Part shown: one piece after another, positions 9,323 through 19,062 of the stretch | Layout of the letters: every line of letters begins with the position of its first letter | How positions within the stretch are numbered: position 1 is the first letter of the stretch | Assembly: GCF_014873485.1 (NCBI RefSeq) | Contig: NZ_JADBDT010000001.1 | Span: 3,528,501 to 3,592,500, forward strand | From: Sphingopyxis sp. OAS728 | GTDB taxonomy: Bacteria > Pseudomonadota > Alphaproteobacteria > Sphingomonadales > Sphingomonadaceae | DNA length: 64,000 nucleotides | Direction: 5' to 3' | Made by a program: the position numbers and the translations under genes | Notes under the pieces: model-generated | What the model saw: the letters and a program-made list of their open reading frames with translations, nothing else | Told to the model about the DNA's origin: nothing | Databases searched by the model: none

Positions 9323-10711
9323 ATGTCGCGATTGGCGACGATTGCCATTGTCGGCCGACCCAATGTGGGCAAATCGACGCTGTTCAACCGGCTGGTCGGC
9401 AAGCGCCTTGCGCTCGTCGACGACCAGCCCGGGGTGACGCGCGACCGGCGCGAAGGCGACGGCAAGCTGCTCGGGCTCGAATTCCGCATCGTCGATACCG
9501 CGGGTTTCGAGGATTATGACGCGGCCACGCTGCCCGGCCGGATGCGCGTGCAGACCGAAAAGGCGGTGCGCGAAGCCGACGCCGCCTTGTTCATGATCGA
9601 CGGCCGCGCCGGGGTGACCCCACTCGACGAGGAAATTGCGCGCTGGCTGCGCAGCGAGGACACGCCGATCATCCTCCTCGTCAACAAGGCCGAGGGGAAG
9701 CAGGGCGAAAACGGCCTGATGGAGAGCTATTCGCTCGGCTTCGATAATCCGATCGCGCTCAGCGCCGAACATGGCGAAGGGGTGGTCGACCTGTTCGATG
9801 CCCTCCGCCCGATCGTCGAGGCTTTTGACGCGGCCGAGGCCGAAGCGTCACCGCCGCCGGTCGAGGGTGAGGACGACGAAGACGTGCCGCTCGGCCCGAT
9901 GAAGCTCGCGATCGTCGGCCGCCCCAATGCCGGCAAGTCGACGCTTATCAACCGCATGATCGGCGAAGACCGCCTCATCACCGGGCCCGAGGCGGGGATC
10001 ACGCGCGATTCGATCCGCGTCGACTGGCAATGGGAAAAGGACGGCGAGGTTCACGAGATCCAATTGTTCGACACCGCGGGTATGCGTAAGCGCGCCAAGG
10101 TTGTCGAAAAGCTGGAAAAGCTCTCGGTCGCCGACGCGCTCCACGCGGTCGATTTCGCCGAGGTCGTCGTCCTGCTGCTCGACGCGACCAAAGGGCTTGA
10201 AGCCCAGGATCTGCACATCGCCGACAAGGTGCTGCAGGAAGGCCGCGCGCTGATCGTCGCGCTCAACAAATGGGACGTGGCCGAAAACCCCTCGTCGCTG
10301 TTCAACGGCGTTCGGGGTGCGCTCGAGGATGGGCTCAGTCAGGTCAAGGGCGTCCCGGTGCTCAGCATTTCGGGCGCCACCGGCAAGGGCATCGACACGC
10401 TGGTGCGCGTCGCGTTCGAACAGCGCGCGATCTGGACCAACCGCGTCTCGACCGCGAAACTCAACCGCTGGTTTGAAAATGCCGTTGAAACCAATCCGCC
10501 GCCGGCGCCCGGCGGCAAGCGGATCAAGCTGCGCTATATTACGCAGGCGCGGACGCGGCCGCCGACTTTCGTCGTCTTCGGCACGCGAACCGACAGCCTG
10601 CCGGGCAGCTACACGCGTTATCTGGTCAACGGCATGCGCAAGGAACTGGGCTTCCAAGGCGTTCCGGTGCGCCTCAATTTCCGCAATTCGCGCAACCCCT
10701 ATGACGAATGA
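9323..10711 (+). CDS. der: Ribosome biogenesis GTPase Der (EngA)
   Basis: 462 residues with two tandem G domains and a C-terminal KH-like domain. The first P-loop is GRPNVGKST and the second GRPNAGKST. Each is followed by its DTAG switch and NK.D/NKAE-type base recognition motif (LVNKAE, ALNKWD). The C-terminal IKLRYITQARTRPPTF block is typical. Der acts in maturation of the 50S subunit. The end of the gene overlaps the TusA-like gene by 11 bp. Confidence 0.97.
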   Translation: MSRLATIAIVGRPNVGKSTLFNRLVGKRLALVDDQPGVTRDRREGDGKLLGLEFRIVDTAGFEDYDAATLPGRMRVQTEKAVREADAALFMIDGRAGVTPLDEEIARWLRSEDTPIILLVNKAEGKQGENGLMESYSLGFDNPIALSAEHGEGVVDLFDALRPIVEAFDAAEAEASPPPVEGEDDEDVPLGPMKLAIVGRPNAGKSTLINRMIGEDRLITGPEAGITRDSIRVDWQWEKDGEVHEIQLFDTAGMRKRAKVVEKLEKLSVADALHAVDFAEVVVLLLDATKGLEAQDLHIADKVLQEGRALIVALNKWDVAENPSSLFNGVRGALEDGLSQVKGVPVLSISGATGKGIDTLVRVAFEQRAIWTNRVSTAKLNRWFENAVETNPPPAPGGKRIKLRYITQARTRPPTFVVFGTRTDSLPGSYTRYLVNGMRKELGFQGVPVRLNFRNSRNPYDE

Positions 10712-10925
10712 AGCGTCGACGCTGGTCGTCGATGCACGCGGCATGCGCTGTCCCTGGCCAGCGCTACGGCTCGCGCGGGCGATGCGGAATGCATCGGACG
10801 TGCTGCTGATCGCCGACGATCCGCAGGCGGGGCGCGAAGTCGCGGCGCTGGCGGGCGAGCATGGCTGGTCGGTCGAAGCCGATTCTGCCTCCGCCACCGA
10901 AGGCCGCTGGCGCGTTCGCCGCTGA
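10701..10925 (+). CDS. TusA-family sulfur carrier-like protein
   Basis: 74 residues, shorter than most TusA proteins but complete. The family signature CPxP is present (GMRCPWPALRLA), carrying the cysteine that accepts persulfide sulfur. It is followed by the predicted beta strand VLLIADDP and a second half ending EADS. It overlaps the 3' end of der by 11 bp, so expression is coupled to der. TusA-like proteins deliver sulfur to tRNA, molybdenum cofactor or other acceptors; the specific acceptor is unknown. Confidence 0.8.
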   Translation: MTNEASTLVVDARGMRCPWPALRLARAMRNASDVLLIADDPQAGREVAALAGEHGWSVEADSASATEGRWRVRR

Positions 10926-11042
10926 CCCAAAACGGGGCGCCTTGCGCCTCAAGACCCCTGACACCGTAACGTCTTTTTTACCCAACTTCGGCATGGACGG
11001 CTTGGGACCACGGCCGAATTTGAACACCAAGGGACGAAAACA

Positions 11043-11447
11043 TTGGACGAAATCCTGGTCGATTGGGATGAGTTTCGCGCGACGCGCACCCAGCTGGGCG
11101 CCGCGTTCGTACGGATTCTCGGCTATTTTCGCGAAGACGGCACCAAGTCGGTGGCCGCGATCGAAGAGGCGATGCGCGCCCGCGACGCCCGCGGCCTTGT
11201 CATGCCGGCGCACACGCTGAAAAGCGAAGCGCGTCAGTTCGGCGGCGAGAAGCTCGGCGCGCTGGCGGAGGATATCGAGGTGTTCGCGCGCCACTGCGTC
11301 GAAAGCCAGATCAGTCCCGAAGAATATCTGCCGCGCGTCGTCACGCTGCGCCCGCTGTTCGAAGAGACGCTCGCCGCGCTCGAGCGCGAAGCCAATCCAC
11401 TCGTCCAGCGCCGCCCGACCGGGTTCGACCGTGCCGTCGGCTACTGA
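11043..11447 (+). CDS. Orphan Hpt (histidine phosphotransfer) domain protein
   Basis: 134 residues, all-helical. The phosphorylatable histidine is His57 in the signature AHTLKSEARQFG. TTG at 11043 is the only plausible start near the conserved region. Hpt proteins relay phosphate between hybrid kinases and response regulators. No kinase or regulator adjoins it; a hybrid kinase occurs 39 kb away at 50653-52617, but that link is only a possibility. It converges with the DUF418 gene, and the two coding ends overlap by 7 bp. Confidence 0.82.
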   Translation: MDEILVDWDEFRATRTQLGAAFVRILGYFREDGTKSVAAIEEAMRARDARGLVMPAHTLKSEARQFGGEKLGALAEDIEVFARHCVESQISPEEYLPRVVTLRPLFEETLAALEREANPLVQRRPTGFDRAVGY

Positions 11448-12679
11448 CGCATCGGTTGCAGCCGGCCGCGCGCAAGGCTGCGCCATAACCATTCGAGCGG
11501 GCCATAGCGAAAGCGGTCGAGCCATGGCTTGGACCAGAGCAGCATGACGGCCCACATGCCGATGCAGAACAGATAAAGCGTCCAGCGGTCGACGTCGCCG
11601 AACAGGCCGATTCCATAGCCATAGAAGATCGTCGTCATCACGATGCTGGTGCCGAGATAGTTGGAGAAGGCCATCCGGCCCGTCGCCGCGACGCGTGCGA
11701 TCCACGGCGCGTCCGCCGCGCCCTTGATCAGCAGCACGAGCAAGGCGGCGTAGGCGACCGTCATCATCAACCGCCCGGGCCCTGCCCACGCCATGAAGGC
11801 ATTGACCGCGACGAGATAGTCGAAGCCCGCCTGCCACTGAATCCAGCCGACGAGCAACGTTAGCAGCACGCCGGGGGGCAGCCAGCGCATCGCCGTCCGC
11901 CGATAGTCGGCGGCCGCCCATGCGCCCGTCAGGAAGCCGTTCCGGAACAGCGCCATGCCGAGCATCATCAGTGGCAGCGTCTCCAATATCGTCATCAGCA
12001 CACCGATGAACGGATTGATGGCGGTATCGAGCCGCGAGCCGAGAATCGGAAGATAGGGGCCGCGATAGAGCGCGAGCTCCTCGGTCACCTCGCCGTCGAT
12101 CTTGGCATATTCGGCGCGGACCTCGCGCCCGGCTTCGGCCATCGGCGATGCGGGATTGTCGGCCGCATTCCCGACCGCAAGCTGCGCGCCAAAGAAAAGC
12201 GATGTCAGCACGACGCCGAGTGTGAAGAGGCCGATCGCCCATTTGATCAGCCGTCGCGCTTCCCACGCGCGGAAGCGGAAGGTGACGCAGCCGACCGCAG
12301 CATAGAGGAAGAGGATGTCGCCCCACCAGATGAAGAAATAATGGCAGAGCCCGAAGATCGCGAGCCACGCCATGCGACGGTAGTGGACCGATCCCGGGCT
12401 TTGCCCCGACCCCTCCGCACGGTCGATGATCAGCAGCATGCTCGCGCCGAACAGGATCGAGAACAGCCCGCGCATCTTGCCGTCGAAAAGGAGGAAACCG
12501 AGGGCCCAGGCGGCGAGGTCGGCGGCGGTCTCGCCGCCATAGGCCTTGGGCGAGACATAGGCCATTTCGGGCATCGCGAAGGCGACGATATTCATCGCCA
12601 AAATGCCCATCACGGCGAAGCCGCGCAGCGCGTCGAGGGTGACGAGGCGTTCGCCCGCAACTTGTCTGTCTTCGCGCAT
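11441..12679 (-). CDS. DUF418 (YeiB family) multispanning membrane protein
   Basis: 412 residues from an ATG preceded by GGAGG five bases upstream; a GTG four codons earlier is less likely. The N-terminus is the family signature LDALRGFAVMGILAMNI, followed by about nine hydrophobic helices. The C-terminal DUF418 region includes GRMAFSNYLGTSIVMT and ends near YGPLEWLWRSL. It belongs to the acyltransferase-3-like superfamily of inner-membrane proteins; the biochemical role is not known. It is divergent from coq4, with a palindromic site in the shared intergenic region. Confidence 0.85.
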   Translation of the reverse strand: MREDRQVAGERLVTLDALRGFAVMGILAMNIVAFAMPEMAYVSPKAYGGETAADLAAWALGFLLFDGKMRGLFSILFGASMLLIIDRAEGSGQSPGSVHYRRMAWLAIFGLCHYFFIWWGDILFLYAAVGCVTFRFRAWEARRLIKWAIGLFTLGVVLTSLFFGAQLAVGNAADNPASPMAEAGREVRAEYAKIDGEVTEELALYRGPYLPILGSRLDTAINPFIGVLMTILETLPLMMLGMALFRNGFLTGAWAAADYRRTAMRWLPPGVLLTLLVGWIQWQAGFDYLVAVNAFMAWAGPGRLMMTVAYAALLVLLIKGAADAPWIARVAATGRMAFSNYLGTSIVMTTIFYGYGIGLFGDVDRWTLYLFCIGMWAVMLLWSKPWLDRFRYGPLEWLWRSLARGRLQPMRQ

Positions 12680-12749
12680 ATCGCCCTCCACTGTATTATC
12701 TGTCTATAACGGCTGGCGCGACGATCCGTCCAGCGCTTTAACCTGCTAT

Positions 12750-12763
12750 TGACATCTATGTCA
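12750..12763. promoter_or_regulatory. Palindromic operator-like site between DUF418 gene and coq4
   Basis: TGACAT-CT-ATGTCA is a perfect 6-2-6 inverted repeat. It overlaps a TTGACA that could be the -35 box of coq4 (12749-12754). A repressor dimer of TetR or similar type could sit here; no such regulator gene is adjacent. Confidence 0.5.
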
Positions 12764-12808
12764 GTAATGCTATCTCGACATCATCACCTGATTCGAACGA
12801 GACCAGCC

Positions 12809-13588
12809 ATGATCCCCACCATCTTCTCCCACCCCGACCGCCAGCCGCAGAAGTTCCGCCCGTTCAAGGCGTTCCAGCACTTCCGTAAGCTGATCAAGGA
12901 CAAGGAAGACACCGAACAGGTGTTTCACATCTTTGAAAACCTGCCGCGCAAGGGCTTCATGGACGATGCGCGCGCTTTCGTCGAAAGCGATTTCGGCAAG
13001 AAGCTGATGGAGCGCGAGCCCTATTTGCCCGACCTGCTCGACGACCATAGCTGGATCGACGAACTGCCCGAGGGCACGGTCGGCCACGCCTATGTCACCT
13101 TCATGCGCCGCGAAGGCCTGTCGGCTGCGGGCCTCGTCGCCGAAAGCGAGAAGATGGGCCGCCCGCAATATGACGACCAGGTGCAATGGTATTCGAACCG
13201 CCTGCGCGACACGCACGACCTGTTCCATATCCTGACCGGCTATGGCCGCGACGCGCTCGGCGAACAGTGCGTGCTCGGCTTCACCTATGGTCAGACGGGC
13301 AATTACGGCAATGCCTTCATCGCCTATGCCGGTGGCTATGAAGTGAAGCGCGGCGTCAAGAGCGACGCGCCGGTGATGGGCGCGATCCGCCAGGGCCAGC
13401 GCCACGGCAAGGCGTCGAAGGCGATCATCGAACAAGACATCCGCTCGCTGCTCGCCGAACCGCTCGAAGCCGCGCGCGCGCGCCTCGGCATCGGCAAGCC
13501 GACGCTGTATGAGGAAGCGCACCGCGCGTACCGCAACCGCGGTATCGACCCGTACAACTTCCTCGCGGCAAAGGCTGCGATGGCCTGA
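12809..13588 (+). CDS. coq4: Ubiquinone biosynthesis protein Coq4 family
   Basis: 259 residues from MIPTIFSHP; an in-frame TTG upstream at 12749 lies inside the promoter palindrome and is rejected. The Coq4 zinc-type motif is HDLFHILTGYG, within WYSNRLRDTHDLFH. The C-terminal half includes LYEEAHRAYRNRGIDP. Coq4 organises ubiquinone synthesis and is now associated with C1 decarboxylation/hydroxylation of the ring precursor. It stands alone here as a single-gene transcript. Confidence 0.9.
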   Translation: MIPTIFSHPDRQPQKFRPFKAFQHFRKLIKDKEDTEQVFHIFENLPRKGFMDDARAFVESDFGKKLMEREPYLPDLLDDHSWIDELPEGTVGHAYVTFMRREGLSAAGLVAESEKMGRPQYDDQVQWYSNRLRDTHDLFHILTGYGRDALGEQCVLGFTYGQTGNYGNAFIAYAGGYEVKRGVKSDAPVMGAIRQGQRHGKASKAIIEQDIRSLLAEPLEAARARLGIGKPTLYEEAHRAYRNRGIDPYNFLAAKAAMA

Positions 13589-13594
13589 CCTGCA

Positions 13595-13610
13595 CCCGGC
13601 GCAAGCCGGG
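13595..13610. terminator. Short hairpin between convergent coq4 and DUF72 genes
   Basis: CCCGGC and GCCGGG pair around a GCAA tetraloop. There is no clear T tract on either strand, so it may be a weak bidirectional terminator or an mRNA 3' end stabiliser. Confidence 0.4.
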
Positions 13611-13615
13611 GCCAG

Positions 13616-14353
13616 CTAATCCAGCTTCGCGATCAGCGCCTGCGCTGCCGCCGGGTTGCGGACCTTCGCGCCCGATATGAAGAAGATATAGACGTCGCGG
13701 TCGCCTTTGGCCCAGTCGCAAGCTTGCTTGGCCCAGTGATCCAGCCCTTTGGCGTCATAGCCGGTTTCGACATCCTCCTGGCTGCGCTGAAGCCGGGCAT
13801 AGGTGAAGTCGGCGGTCTGTTCGTCGATACACGGGAATTCATCGCTGTCGGCAAAGACGACCGCCATGTTGCGCTCGCGCAGCATGTCGATGAATGCCGG
13901 GTCGCGGAAACTCTCGTCGCGCACCTCGATCGCATGTCGCAACGGCAGGCCATCCTGACTGTCGGGAAGCAGGTCGAGGAAGCCCGCAAAATCGTCGCGG
14001 TCGAACTTCTTCGTCGCCATGAACTGCCAGTGGATCGGGCCGAGCCGGTCGCCGAGCCGGGTGAGGCCCTGCGTCAGGAATTTCTCGATCGATGCCGCGC
14101 CGTCTTTCAGCACCTTGCGATTGGTCGTGAAACGTGACGCCTTGACGCTGAACTGGAAACCATCGGGCACCGATGCTGCCCAATTGGCAAAGGTCTCGGG
14201 CTTCTGGCTGCCATAATAGGTGCCGTTGATCTCTATCCCGGTCAGATGCTGCCCAGCATATTCGAGCTCGCGCTTATGCGCGAGCCCGGCGGGATAGAAG
14301 GGGCCGCGCCACGGCTCGAAGGTCCAGCCGCCGACTCCGACATGGATGCTCAT
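13616..14353 (-). CDS. DUF72 (YecE) family protein
   Basis: 245 residues with a TIM-barrel-like DUF72 fold. The N-terminus GVGGWTFEPWRGPFYP and the block GIEINGTYYGSQKPETFANW are characteristic, as are FSVKASRF, IEVRDESF and the C-terminal VYIFFISGAKVRNPAAA. The start has a good GAGGGG ribosome site. No biochemical function is established for the family. It is 16 bp downstream of purL on the same strand and may be co-transcribed with it. Confidence 0.88.
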   Translation of the reverse strand: MSIHVGVGGWTFEPWRGPFYPAGLAHKRELEYAGQHLTGIEINGTYYGSQKPETFANWAASVPDGFQFSVKASRFTTNRKVLKDGAASIEKFLTQGLTRLGDRLGPIHWQFMATKKFDRDDFAGFLDLLPDSQDGLPLRHAIEVRDESFRDPAFIDMLRERNMAVVFADSDEFPCIDEQTADFTYARLQRSQEDVETGYDAKGLDHWAKQACDWAKGDRDVYIFFISGAKVRNPAAAQALIAKLD

Positions 14354-14369
14354 CGGCCCCTCTCTTTCA

Positions 14370-16625
14370 TTATGCGAGCGCCGCGTCGGCCCCCATCAGA
14401 TTCGGGAAGAAACCTTCATGCGCATCGCGAAGTTCGGCGAGCGTCACCTGATGGTCGCTGCCCTCCAGTTCGAAGACGATGCGGTCCTTGATCGTGCGGC
14501 CGACCGGATCGACCGGCACATCGGCGCGGCCCGCGGCGTCGAGGAAGTCGGCGAGGCAGGTGTCGCAGACGGTGACGAGATAGAGGCCCTGATCCTCGCC
14601 GAAGAAGCTTTCGGCGACGCCGAAGGGCTGTTCTTCGCTGACGAGCACGCCGATGTTCGACTTCAGCGCCATTTCGGCGAGCGTTACCGCCATGCCGCCG
14701 TCCGAGACGTCGTGGCAGGCCGTGATCCAGCCCGCATTGATCGCGCCGCGGATGAAGTCGCCCGTGCGCTTTTCGCAGCGGAGGTTCACCTCGGGCGGCG
14801 GACCGTCTTCGCGGCCGTGGATTTCGCGCAGCCATACCGACTGGCCGAGATGGCCGGCGCGTTCGCCGACCGCGAGCACGATGTCGCCCGTACGCTTGAA
14901 GCCGATGCCGACCGCGCGGTTCAGATCGTCGATCACGCCGACGCCGCCGATCGCGGGGGTCGGCAGGATCGCACTGCCGCCGCCGGTCGCCTTGGATTCA
15001 TTATAGAGGCTGACGTTGCCTGAGACGATCGGATAGTCGAGCGCGATACACGCCTGCGCCATGCCGTCGAGGCAGCCGACAATCTGGCCCATGATTTCGG
15101 GGCGCTGCGGGTTCGCGAAGTTGAGGCAGTTGGTGATCGCGAGCGGCGTCGCGCCGACCGCGCTGATGTTGCGCCAGGTTTCGGCGACCGCCTGCTTGCC
15201 GCCCTCGACCGGGTCGGCGTAGCAATAGCGCGGGGTGCAGTCGGTCGACATCGCAAGCGCGCGGTTGGTGCCGTGGATGCGGACGAGCGCGGCGTCGCCG
15301 CCGGTCTGCACGGTATCGGCGCCGACCTGGCTGTCATATTGCTCCCAGATCCAGCGGCGGCTGGCGATATCGGGGGTGCCCATCAGCGTCTTGAGGTCGG
15401 CGGCGACATCCTTCGTTTCGGGGACGTTCGTCAATTCAGCCTGCTTAGGCGTCGGGACGTGCGGGCGGTCGTAGAGCGGCGCGTCGTCGGCGAGCGGCGC
15501 GAGCGGGATGTCACAGACGATCTCACCATGATGCTCGAGCACCATGCGGCCGGTGTCGGTGACGGTGCCGATGACCGCGAAATCGAGTTCCCATTTGTGG
15601 AAGATCGCGGCGGCGAAATCCTCGCGGCCGGGCTTCAACACCATCAGCATGCGTTCCTGCGATTCGGACAGCATCATCTCATAAGCCGTCATGCCGGTTT
15701 CGCGCTGCGGCACATCGTCCATCTTGAGGTGGAGGCCGACGCCGCCCTTCGACGCCATTTCGACCGACGATGACGTAAGCCCGGCTGCGCCCATGTCCTG
15801 GATCGCGACGATCGCGTCCGACGCCATCAGCTCGAGGCACGCCTCGATCAGCAATTTTTCGGTGAAGGGGTCGCCGACCTGCACCGTCGGGCGCTTCTCC
15901 TCGGCATCCTCGCCGAAGTCGGCCGACGCCATCGTCGCGCCGTGGATGCCGTCGCGGCCGGTTTTCGAGCCGACATAGACGATCGGATTGCCAACGCCCG
16001 ACGCGGCCGAATAGAAGATCTTGTCCTGTTCGGCGACGCCGACGGTCATCGCGTTGACGAGGATATTGCCGTCATAGGCCTTGTGGAAATTGACCTCACC
16101 GCCGACGGTCGGAACGCCGACGCAATTGCCATAGCCGCCGATACCGTGGACGACGCCCGAGATCAGATGCTTCATCTTCGGATGGTCGGGGCGGCCGAAA
16201 CGCAGCGCGTTGAGGTTCGCGACGGGGCGCGCGCCCATGGTGAAAACGTCGCGCAAAATGCCGCCGACGCCGGTCGCCGCGCCCTGATAGGGTTCGATGT
16301 ACGACGGGTGGTTGTGGCTCTCCATCTTGAAGATCGCGGCCAGCTTCTTGCCGTCCGGGCCTTCCCCGATGTCGATGACACCGGCATTTTCGCCGGGGCC
16401 GCAGATCACCCACGGTGCTTCGGTCGGCAGTTTCTTGAGGTGGAGGCGCGAGCTTTTGTAGCTGCAATGCTCGGACCACATGACCGAGAAGATGCCGAGT
16501 TCGACAAGGTTCGGCTCGCGCCCGAGCGCGTGCAGGACGCGATCATATTCTTCCGGAGACAGGCCGTGTTCGGCAACGATCTCGGGGGTGATGACGGAGG
16601 CGGGCGCGGTTGCTGTCTGAGTCAT
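14370..16625 (-). CDS. purL: Phosphoribosylformylglycinamidine synthase subunit PurL
   Basis: 751 residues, the length of the small PurL found in PurLQS complexes rather than the 1300-aa fused form. The ATP-dependent step converts FGAR and glutamine to FGAM in purine synthesis. Recognisable parts are [30 protein letters not shown] with the metal ligands, [23 protein letters not shown] and ACHDVSDGG. PurQ and PurS are not in the window. The upstream terminator separates it from the small secreted protein gene. Confidence 0.97.
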   Translation of the reverse strand: MTQTATAPASVITPEIVAEHGLSPEEYDRVLHALGREPNLVELGIFSVMWSEHCSYKSSRLHLKKLPTEAPWVICGPGENAGVIDIGEGPDGKKLAAIFKMESHNHPSYIEPYQGAATGVGGILRDVFTMGARPVANLNALRFGRPDHPKMKHLISGVVHGIGGYGNCVGVPTVGGEVNFHKAYDGNILVNAMTVGVAEQDKIFYSAASGVGNPIVYVGSKTGRDGIHGATMASADFGEDAEEKRPTVQVGDPFTEKLLIEACLELMASDAIVAIQDMGAAGLTSSSVEMASKGGVGLHLKMDDVPQRETGMTAYEMMLSESQERMLMVLKPGREDFAAAIFHKWELDFAVIGTVTDTGRMVLEHHGEIVCDIPLAPLADDAPLYDRPHVPTPKQAELTNVPETKDVAADLKTLMGTPDIASRRWIWEQYDSQVGADTVQTGGDAALVRIHGTNRALAMSTDCTPRYCYADPVEGGKQAVAETWRNISAVGATPLAITNCLNFANPQRPEIMGQIVGCLDGMAQACIALDYPIVSGNVSLYNESKATGGGSAILPTPAIGGVGVIDDLNRAVGIGFKRTGDIVLAVGERAGHLGQSVWLREIHGREDGPPPEVNLRCEKRTGDFIRGAINAGWITACHDVSDGGMAVTLAEMALKSNIGVLVSEEQPFGVAESFFGEDQGLYLVTVCDTCLADFLDAAGRADVPVDPVGRTIKDRIVFELEGSDHQVTLAELRDAHEGFFPNLMGADAALA

Positions 16626-16645
16626 GGCGCGCCTTTAGCCCCGTG

Positions 16646-16693
16646 CGCGCAAAACGAACAGACCCCATGATGCATTTTGCACCATGGGGTCTG
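16646..16693 (-). terminator. Terminator of the small secreted protein gene
   Basis: Arms 16659-16674 and 16678-16693 form a 15-pair stem with one mismatch and a TTT loop. On the minus strand it is followed by TTCGTTTTG. It lies between the stop codon of the gene at 16710 and the purL start. Confidence 0.75.
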
Positions 16694-16709
16694 CGGTCGG
16701 AGAGCGGGA

Positions 16710-17006
16710 TTAGCGCGAGGCGAGCGTGGCCGTCTCGATCTTGAGCGGCTGCACGTCGCGCAGCGCGAAGCTGACCTGCTGCGAGCCGACGGTGCCGCGG
16801 ACGCGGTGCTGGCCGACGCGGAGCGTGAACGGCTTGCCGGTGCGTTCCTCGACGCCGCTGATGACGCGCGTGTCGCCAACCTGTGTGACGGTGTAGCTGT
16901 AGGTCGCACCCTCATGCTCGAAGCGGTTGGTCGGCGCATCCTTCGCGAAGGCAATGGACGGCGCCAGCGCGAGCAGGCCGAGGGCGGGGAGAATGTATTT
17001 TTTCAT
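16710..17006 (-). CDS. Small secreted hypothetical protein
   Basis: 98 residues with a clear signal peptide (MKKYILPALGLLALAPSIAFA, cut before KDAP). The mature 75-residue part is rich in beta strand and Thr/Val (FEHEGATYSYTVTQ, RVISGVEERTG, GSQQVSFALRDV). No cysteine or enzyme motif is present. No family was recognised; the mature part could be a small periplasmic beta-barrel or sandwich. It has its own ribosome site (AAGGA) and terminator and appears to be a single-gene transcript. Confidence 0.75.
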   Translation of the reverse strand: MKKYILPALGLLALAPSIAFAKDAPTNRFEHEGATYSYTVTQVGDTRVISGVEERTGKPFTLRVGQHRVRGTVGSQQVSFALRDVQPLKIETATLASR

Positions 17007-17136
17007 GATGCAAGTCCTTGTCTAGTGAACAAAACTTGCCTTTGAGCCCCTCTCTTCTTGTGCGGTGCAACATGGATGCTGGCGCGCGCGCCAGCAATTG
17101 CAAAAAACAGAAGCGTGATTGCGTGCGGTGAAGGGG

Positions 17137-17799
17137 TCAGGCCGGGCGCGGCGTCGCAAGCTGCCGGTTGGCGCCAGCCCATGCGGCGGTGCCGGCGAGC
17201 AGGATGTAAGCGAACAGCATCGTCGCGGGGATGGCGAGCGAATAGGCCGGCTCTTTCGGCCCGAACCAGTCGACCGTCTGCGCAAAGGCGAGCAGCGCCG
17301 CGAGTACCCATAAGCGCCCATTGCCCGCAGGGGCCCAGGTGCGTCGCATATAATAGACGAAGGCCCCGCCGGTCAGCAGCATCTCGAGCGGCATCGCGAT
17401 CAGCGGGTGGTCCCACAGGCCGAGCCCGAGCTTCGGCGGCATGCCGTAGAGGGTGAGATCGGGGATATGGACGAGGAGGTCGATGAACCAGTGCGACACC
17501 ACGACCAGCGCCGCGCCGATCGCGGCTTCCTTCCTTTTGGTCGCGAACCAGACGAGCACGCCGAAAATCTTTGCCCAGATCAGCGCGCCGAGCAGGCTGT
17601 GCGTATAGGGCATGTGATGCAGGTCCATCGGGTTCATCGCGGTGATGCCGGGGACGATGCGCATCGCCTCGATCCCCGGGATCAGCAGCGCGGCGAAGCC
17701 GATGTCGACGAGCTGCGCGGCGACGAACAATGTCCCGAGCCCGGCGGCCCGTGGGCGGGCGGCAGCGATCAGCGCCGGGGCGAAATGGCCGATGAACAT
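17137..17799 (-). CDS. Multispanning membrane protein, YdjM/DUF457-like
   Basis: 220 residues with about six hydrophobic segments. Polar residues typical of membrane-bound metal-dependent hydrolases (YdjM/DUF457 group) lie at helix ends: GHFAPALIAA, MPYTHSLLGAL and SHWFIDLLVHIPDL. The similarity is judged by eye from these His/Asp positions and is not proof of hydrolase activity. It is a single gene, divergent from xseB. Confidence 0.65.
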   Translation of the reverse strand: MFIGHFAPALIAAARPRAAGLGTLFVAAQLVDIGFAALLIPGIEAMRIVPGITAMNPMDLHHMPYTHSLLGALIWAKIFGVLVWFATKRKEAAIGAALVVVSHWFIDLLVHIPDLTLYGMPPKLGLGLWDHPLIAMPLEMLLTGGAFVYYMRRTWAPAGNGRLWVLAALLAFAQTVDWFGPKEPAYSLAIPATMLFAYILLAGTAAWAGANRQLATPRPA

Positions 17800-17871
17800 G
17801 GCGCGAGGCTATAGGGCAAAATCACCACGTCAAGCTTGACCGGACGGGGGCGAAGGGGCCAAAGCAGGGCG

Positions 17872-18135
17872 ATGACGGACACCCCCGAAACCGCTGCCGC
17901 CCCCGTGATCGCCTCGCTATCGTTCGAAGCCGCGATGGGCGAACTCGAAACGATCGTGCGGCGCCTCGAAAGCGGCGACGTGAGCCTCGAGGAATCGGTG
18001 GCGCTTTACGAGCGGGGCCATGCGCTGCGCGGCCATTGCGAGGCGCGCCTCGCCGCGGCGCAGGCGCGGATCGAACAGGTCAGCCTCGGCGCCGACGGCC
18101 GCCCGGCGGGAACCACCCCCTTCGGCGAAAGCTGA
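17872..18135 (+). CDS. xseB: Exodeoxyribonuclease VII small subunit
   Basis: 87 residues, the usual size. The family core is [33 protein letters not shown]. The ATG at 17872 is preferred to an upstream in-frame start that would add basic residues. Partner of XseA (not in the window) in the nuclease that degrades single-stranded DNA to oligonucleotides. It lies 6 bp before ispA, a pairing common in proteobacteria. Confidence 0.93.
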   Translation: MTDTPETAAAPVIASLSFEAAMGELETIVRRLESGDVSLEESVALYERGHALRGHCEARLAAAQARIEQVSLGADGRPAGTTPFGES

Positions 18136-18141
18136 GCCATC

Positions 18142-19062
18142 ATGGCGTCGGTCGACAGCGAAGTTTCGCGCGGCACACAATTGCTCTTTTCCACGCAGGC
18201 CGAGGTCGTCGCGGGCATCGACCGCCTGTTCGACCAGTTGCTGCGCGTGCCCGCCGATCCGCGTGGACCGCTCTATGAGGCGATGCGCCACGCGGCGATT
18301 GCCGGCGGCAAGCGGCTACGCCCGCTGCTGGTGCGCGCTGCGGGCGACCTGTTCCACGTCGACCGTGCGCTGACCTTGCGCGTCGGCGCGGCGGTCGAGG
18401 CGATGCACGTCTATTCGCTGATCCACGACGATTTGCCGTGCATGGACGACGACGATATGCGCCGCGGCAAGCCGACGGTGCACAAGGCGTATAACGAGGC
18501 GACCGCAGTGCTTGCCGGCGACTCGCTCCATGCCCTCGCATTCGAATGGCTGTGCGACCCAGTGACCAGCGCCGATCCCTTCGTACGCGGCGAGCTTTGC
18601 TGCGAACTCGCGCGCGCCGCGGGGCCGGCGGGCATGGCGGGCGGTCAGATGATGGACCTTGCCGCCGAGACGTCGAATTTCGACCTGCCGACGGTCACGC
18701 GGCTGCAGCAGCTCAAGACCGGTGCGCTGATCGCCTTTTCGGTCGAAGCGGGCGCGATCCTCGCGCGCATTCCGCCCGAGGGCCGCGCGCCGCTGCGCGC
18801 CTATTCGCGCGACATCGGCCTCGCGTTCCAGATCGCCGACGACATCATGGACGTCGAGGGTGACGAGGCGCTTGCGGGCAAGGCGCTGCACAAGGATGAC
18901 GCCGCGGGTAAGGCGACTTTCGTCACCCTGATGGGGCTCGAGCGCGCACGCGAGCAGGCGACCGTGCTCGTCGAGCAGGCGATCGGGCATCTTTCGAATT
19001 TCGGCGACGAGGCGGCGCTGCTGCGCGCGATCGCCCGCTATGTGGTGGAAAGGGACCGTTGA
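18142..19062 (+). CDS. ispA: Polyprenyl (farnesyl) diphosphate synthase
   Basis: 306 residues. The two aspartate-rich motifs that bind diphosphate through magnesium are present: the first in HDDLPCMDDDDMRRGKP, the second in IADDIMDVEGDE. The GGKRLRP block near residue 55 binds IPP. A chain-length determining region before the first motif (AMHVYSLIHDD) is compatible with C15 product; the exact chain length is inferred. It is in an operon with xseB and shares one base with coaD. Confidence 0.92.
   Translation: MASVDSEVSRGTQLLFSTQAEVVAGIDRLFDQLLRVPADPRGPLYEAMRHAAIAGGKRLRPLLVRAAGDLFHVDRALTLRVGAAVEAMHVYSLIHDDLPCMDDDDMRRGKPTVHKAYNEATAVLAGDSLHALAFEWLCDPVTSADPFVRGELCCELARAAGPAGMAGGQMMDLAAETSNFDLPTVTRLQQLKTGALIAFSVEAGAILARIPPEGRAPLRAYSRDIGLAFQIADDIMDVEGDEALAGKALHKDDAAGKATFVTLMGLERAREQATVLVEQAIGHLSNFGDEAALLRAIARYVVERDR

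Noticed and set aside
7784..9772. 662-codon minus-strand frame over bamB and der
   Set aside because: Shadow frame in high-GC DNA opposite two strongly conserved genes.
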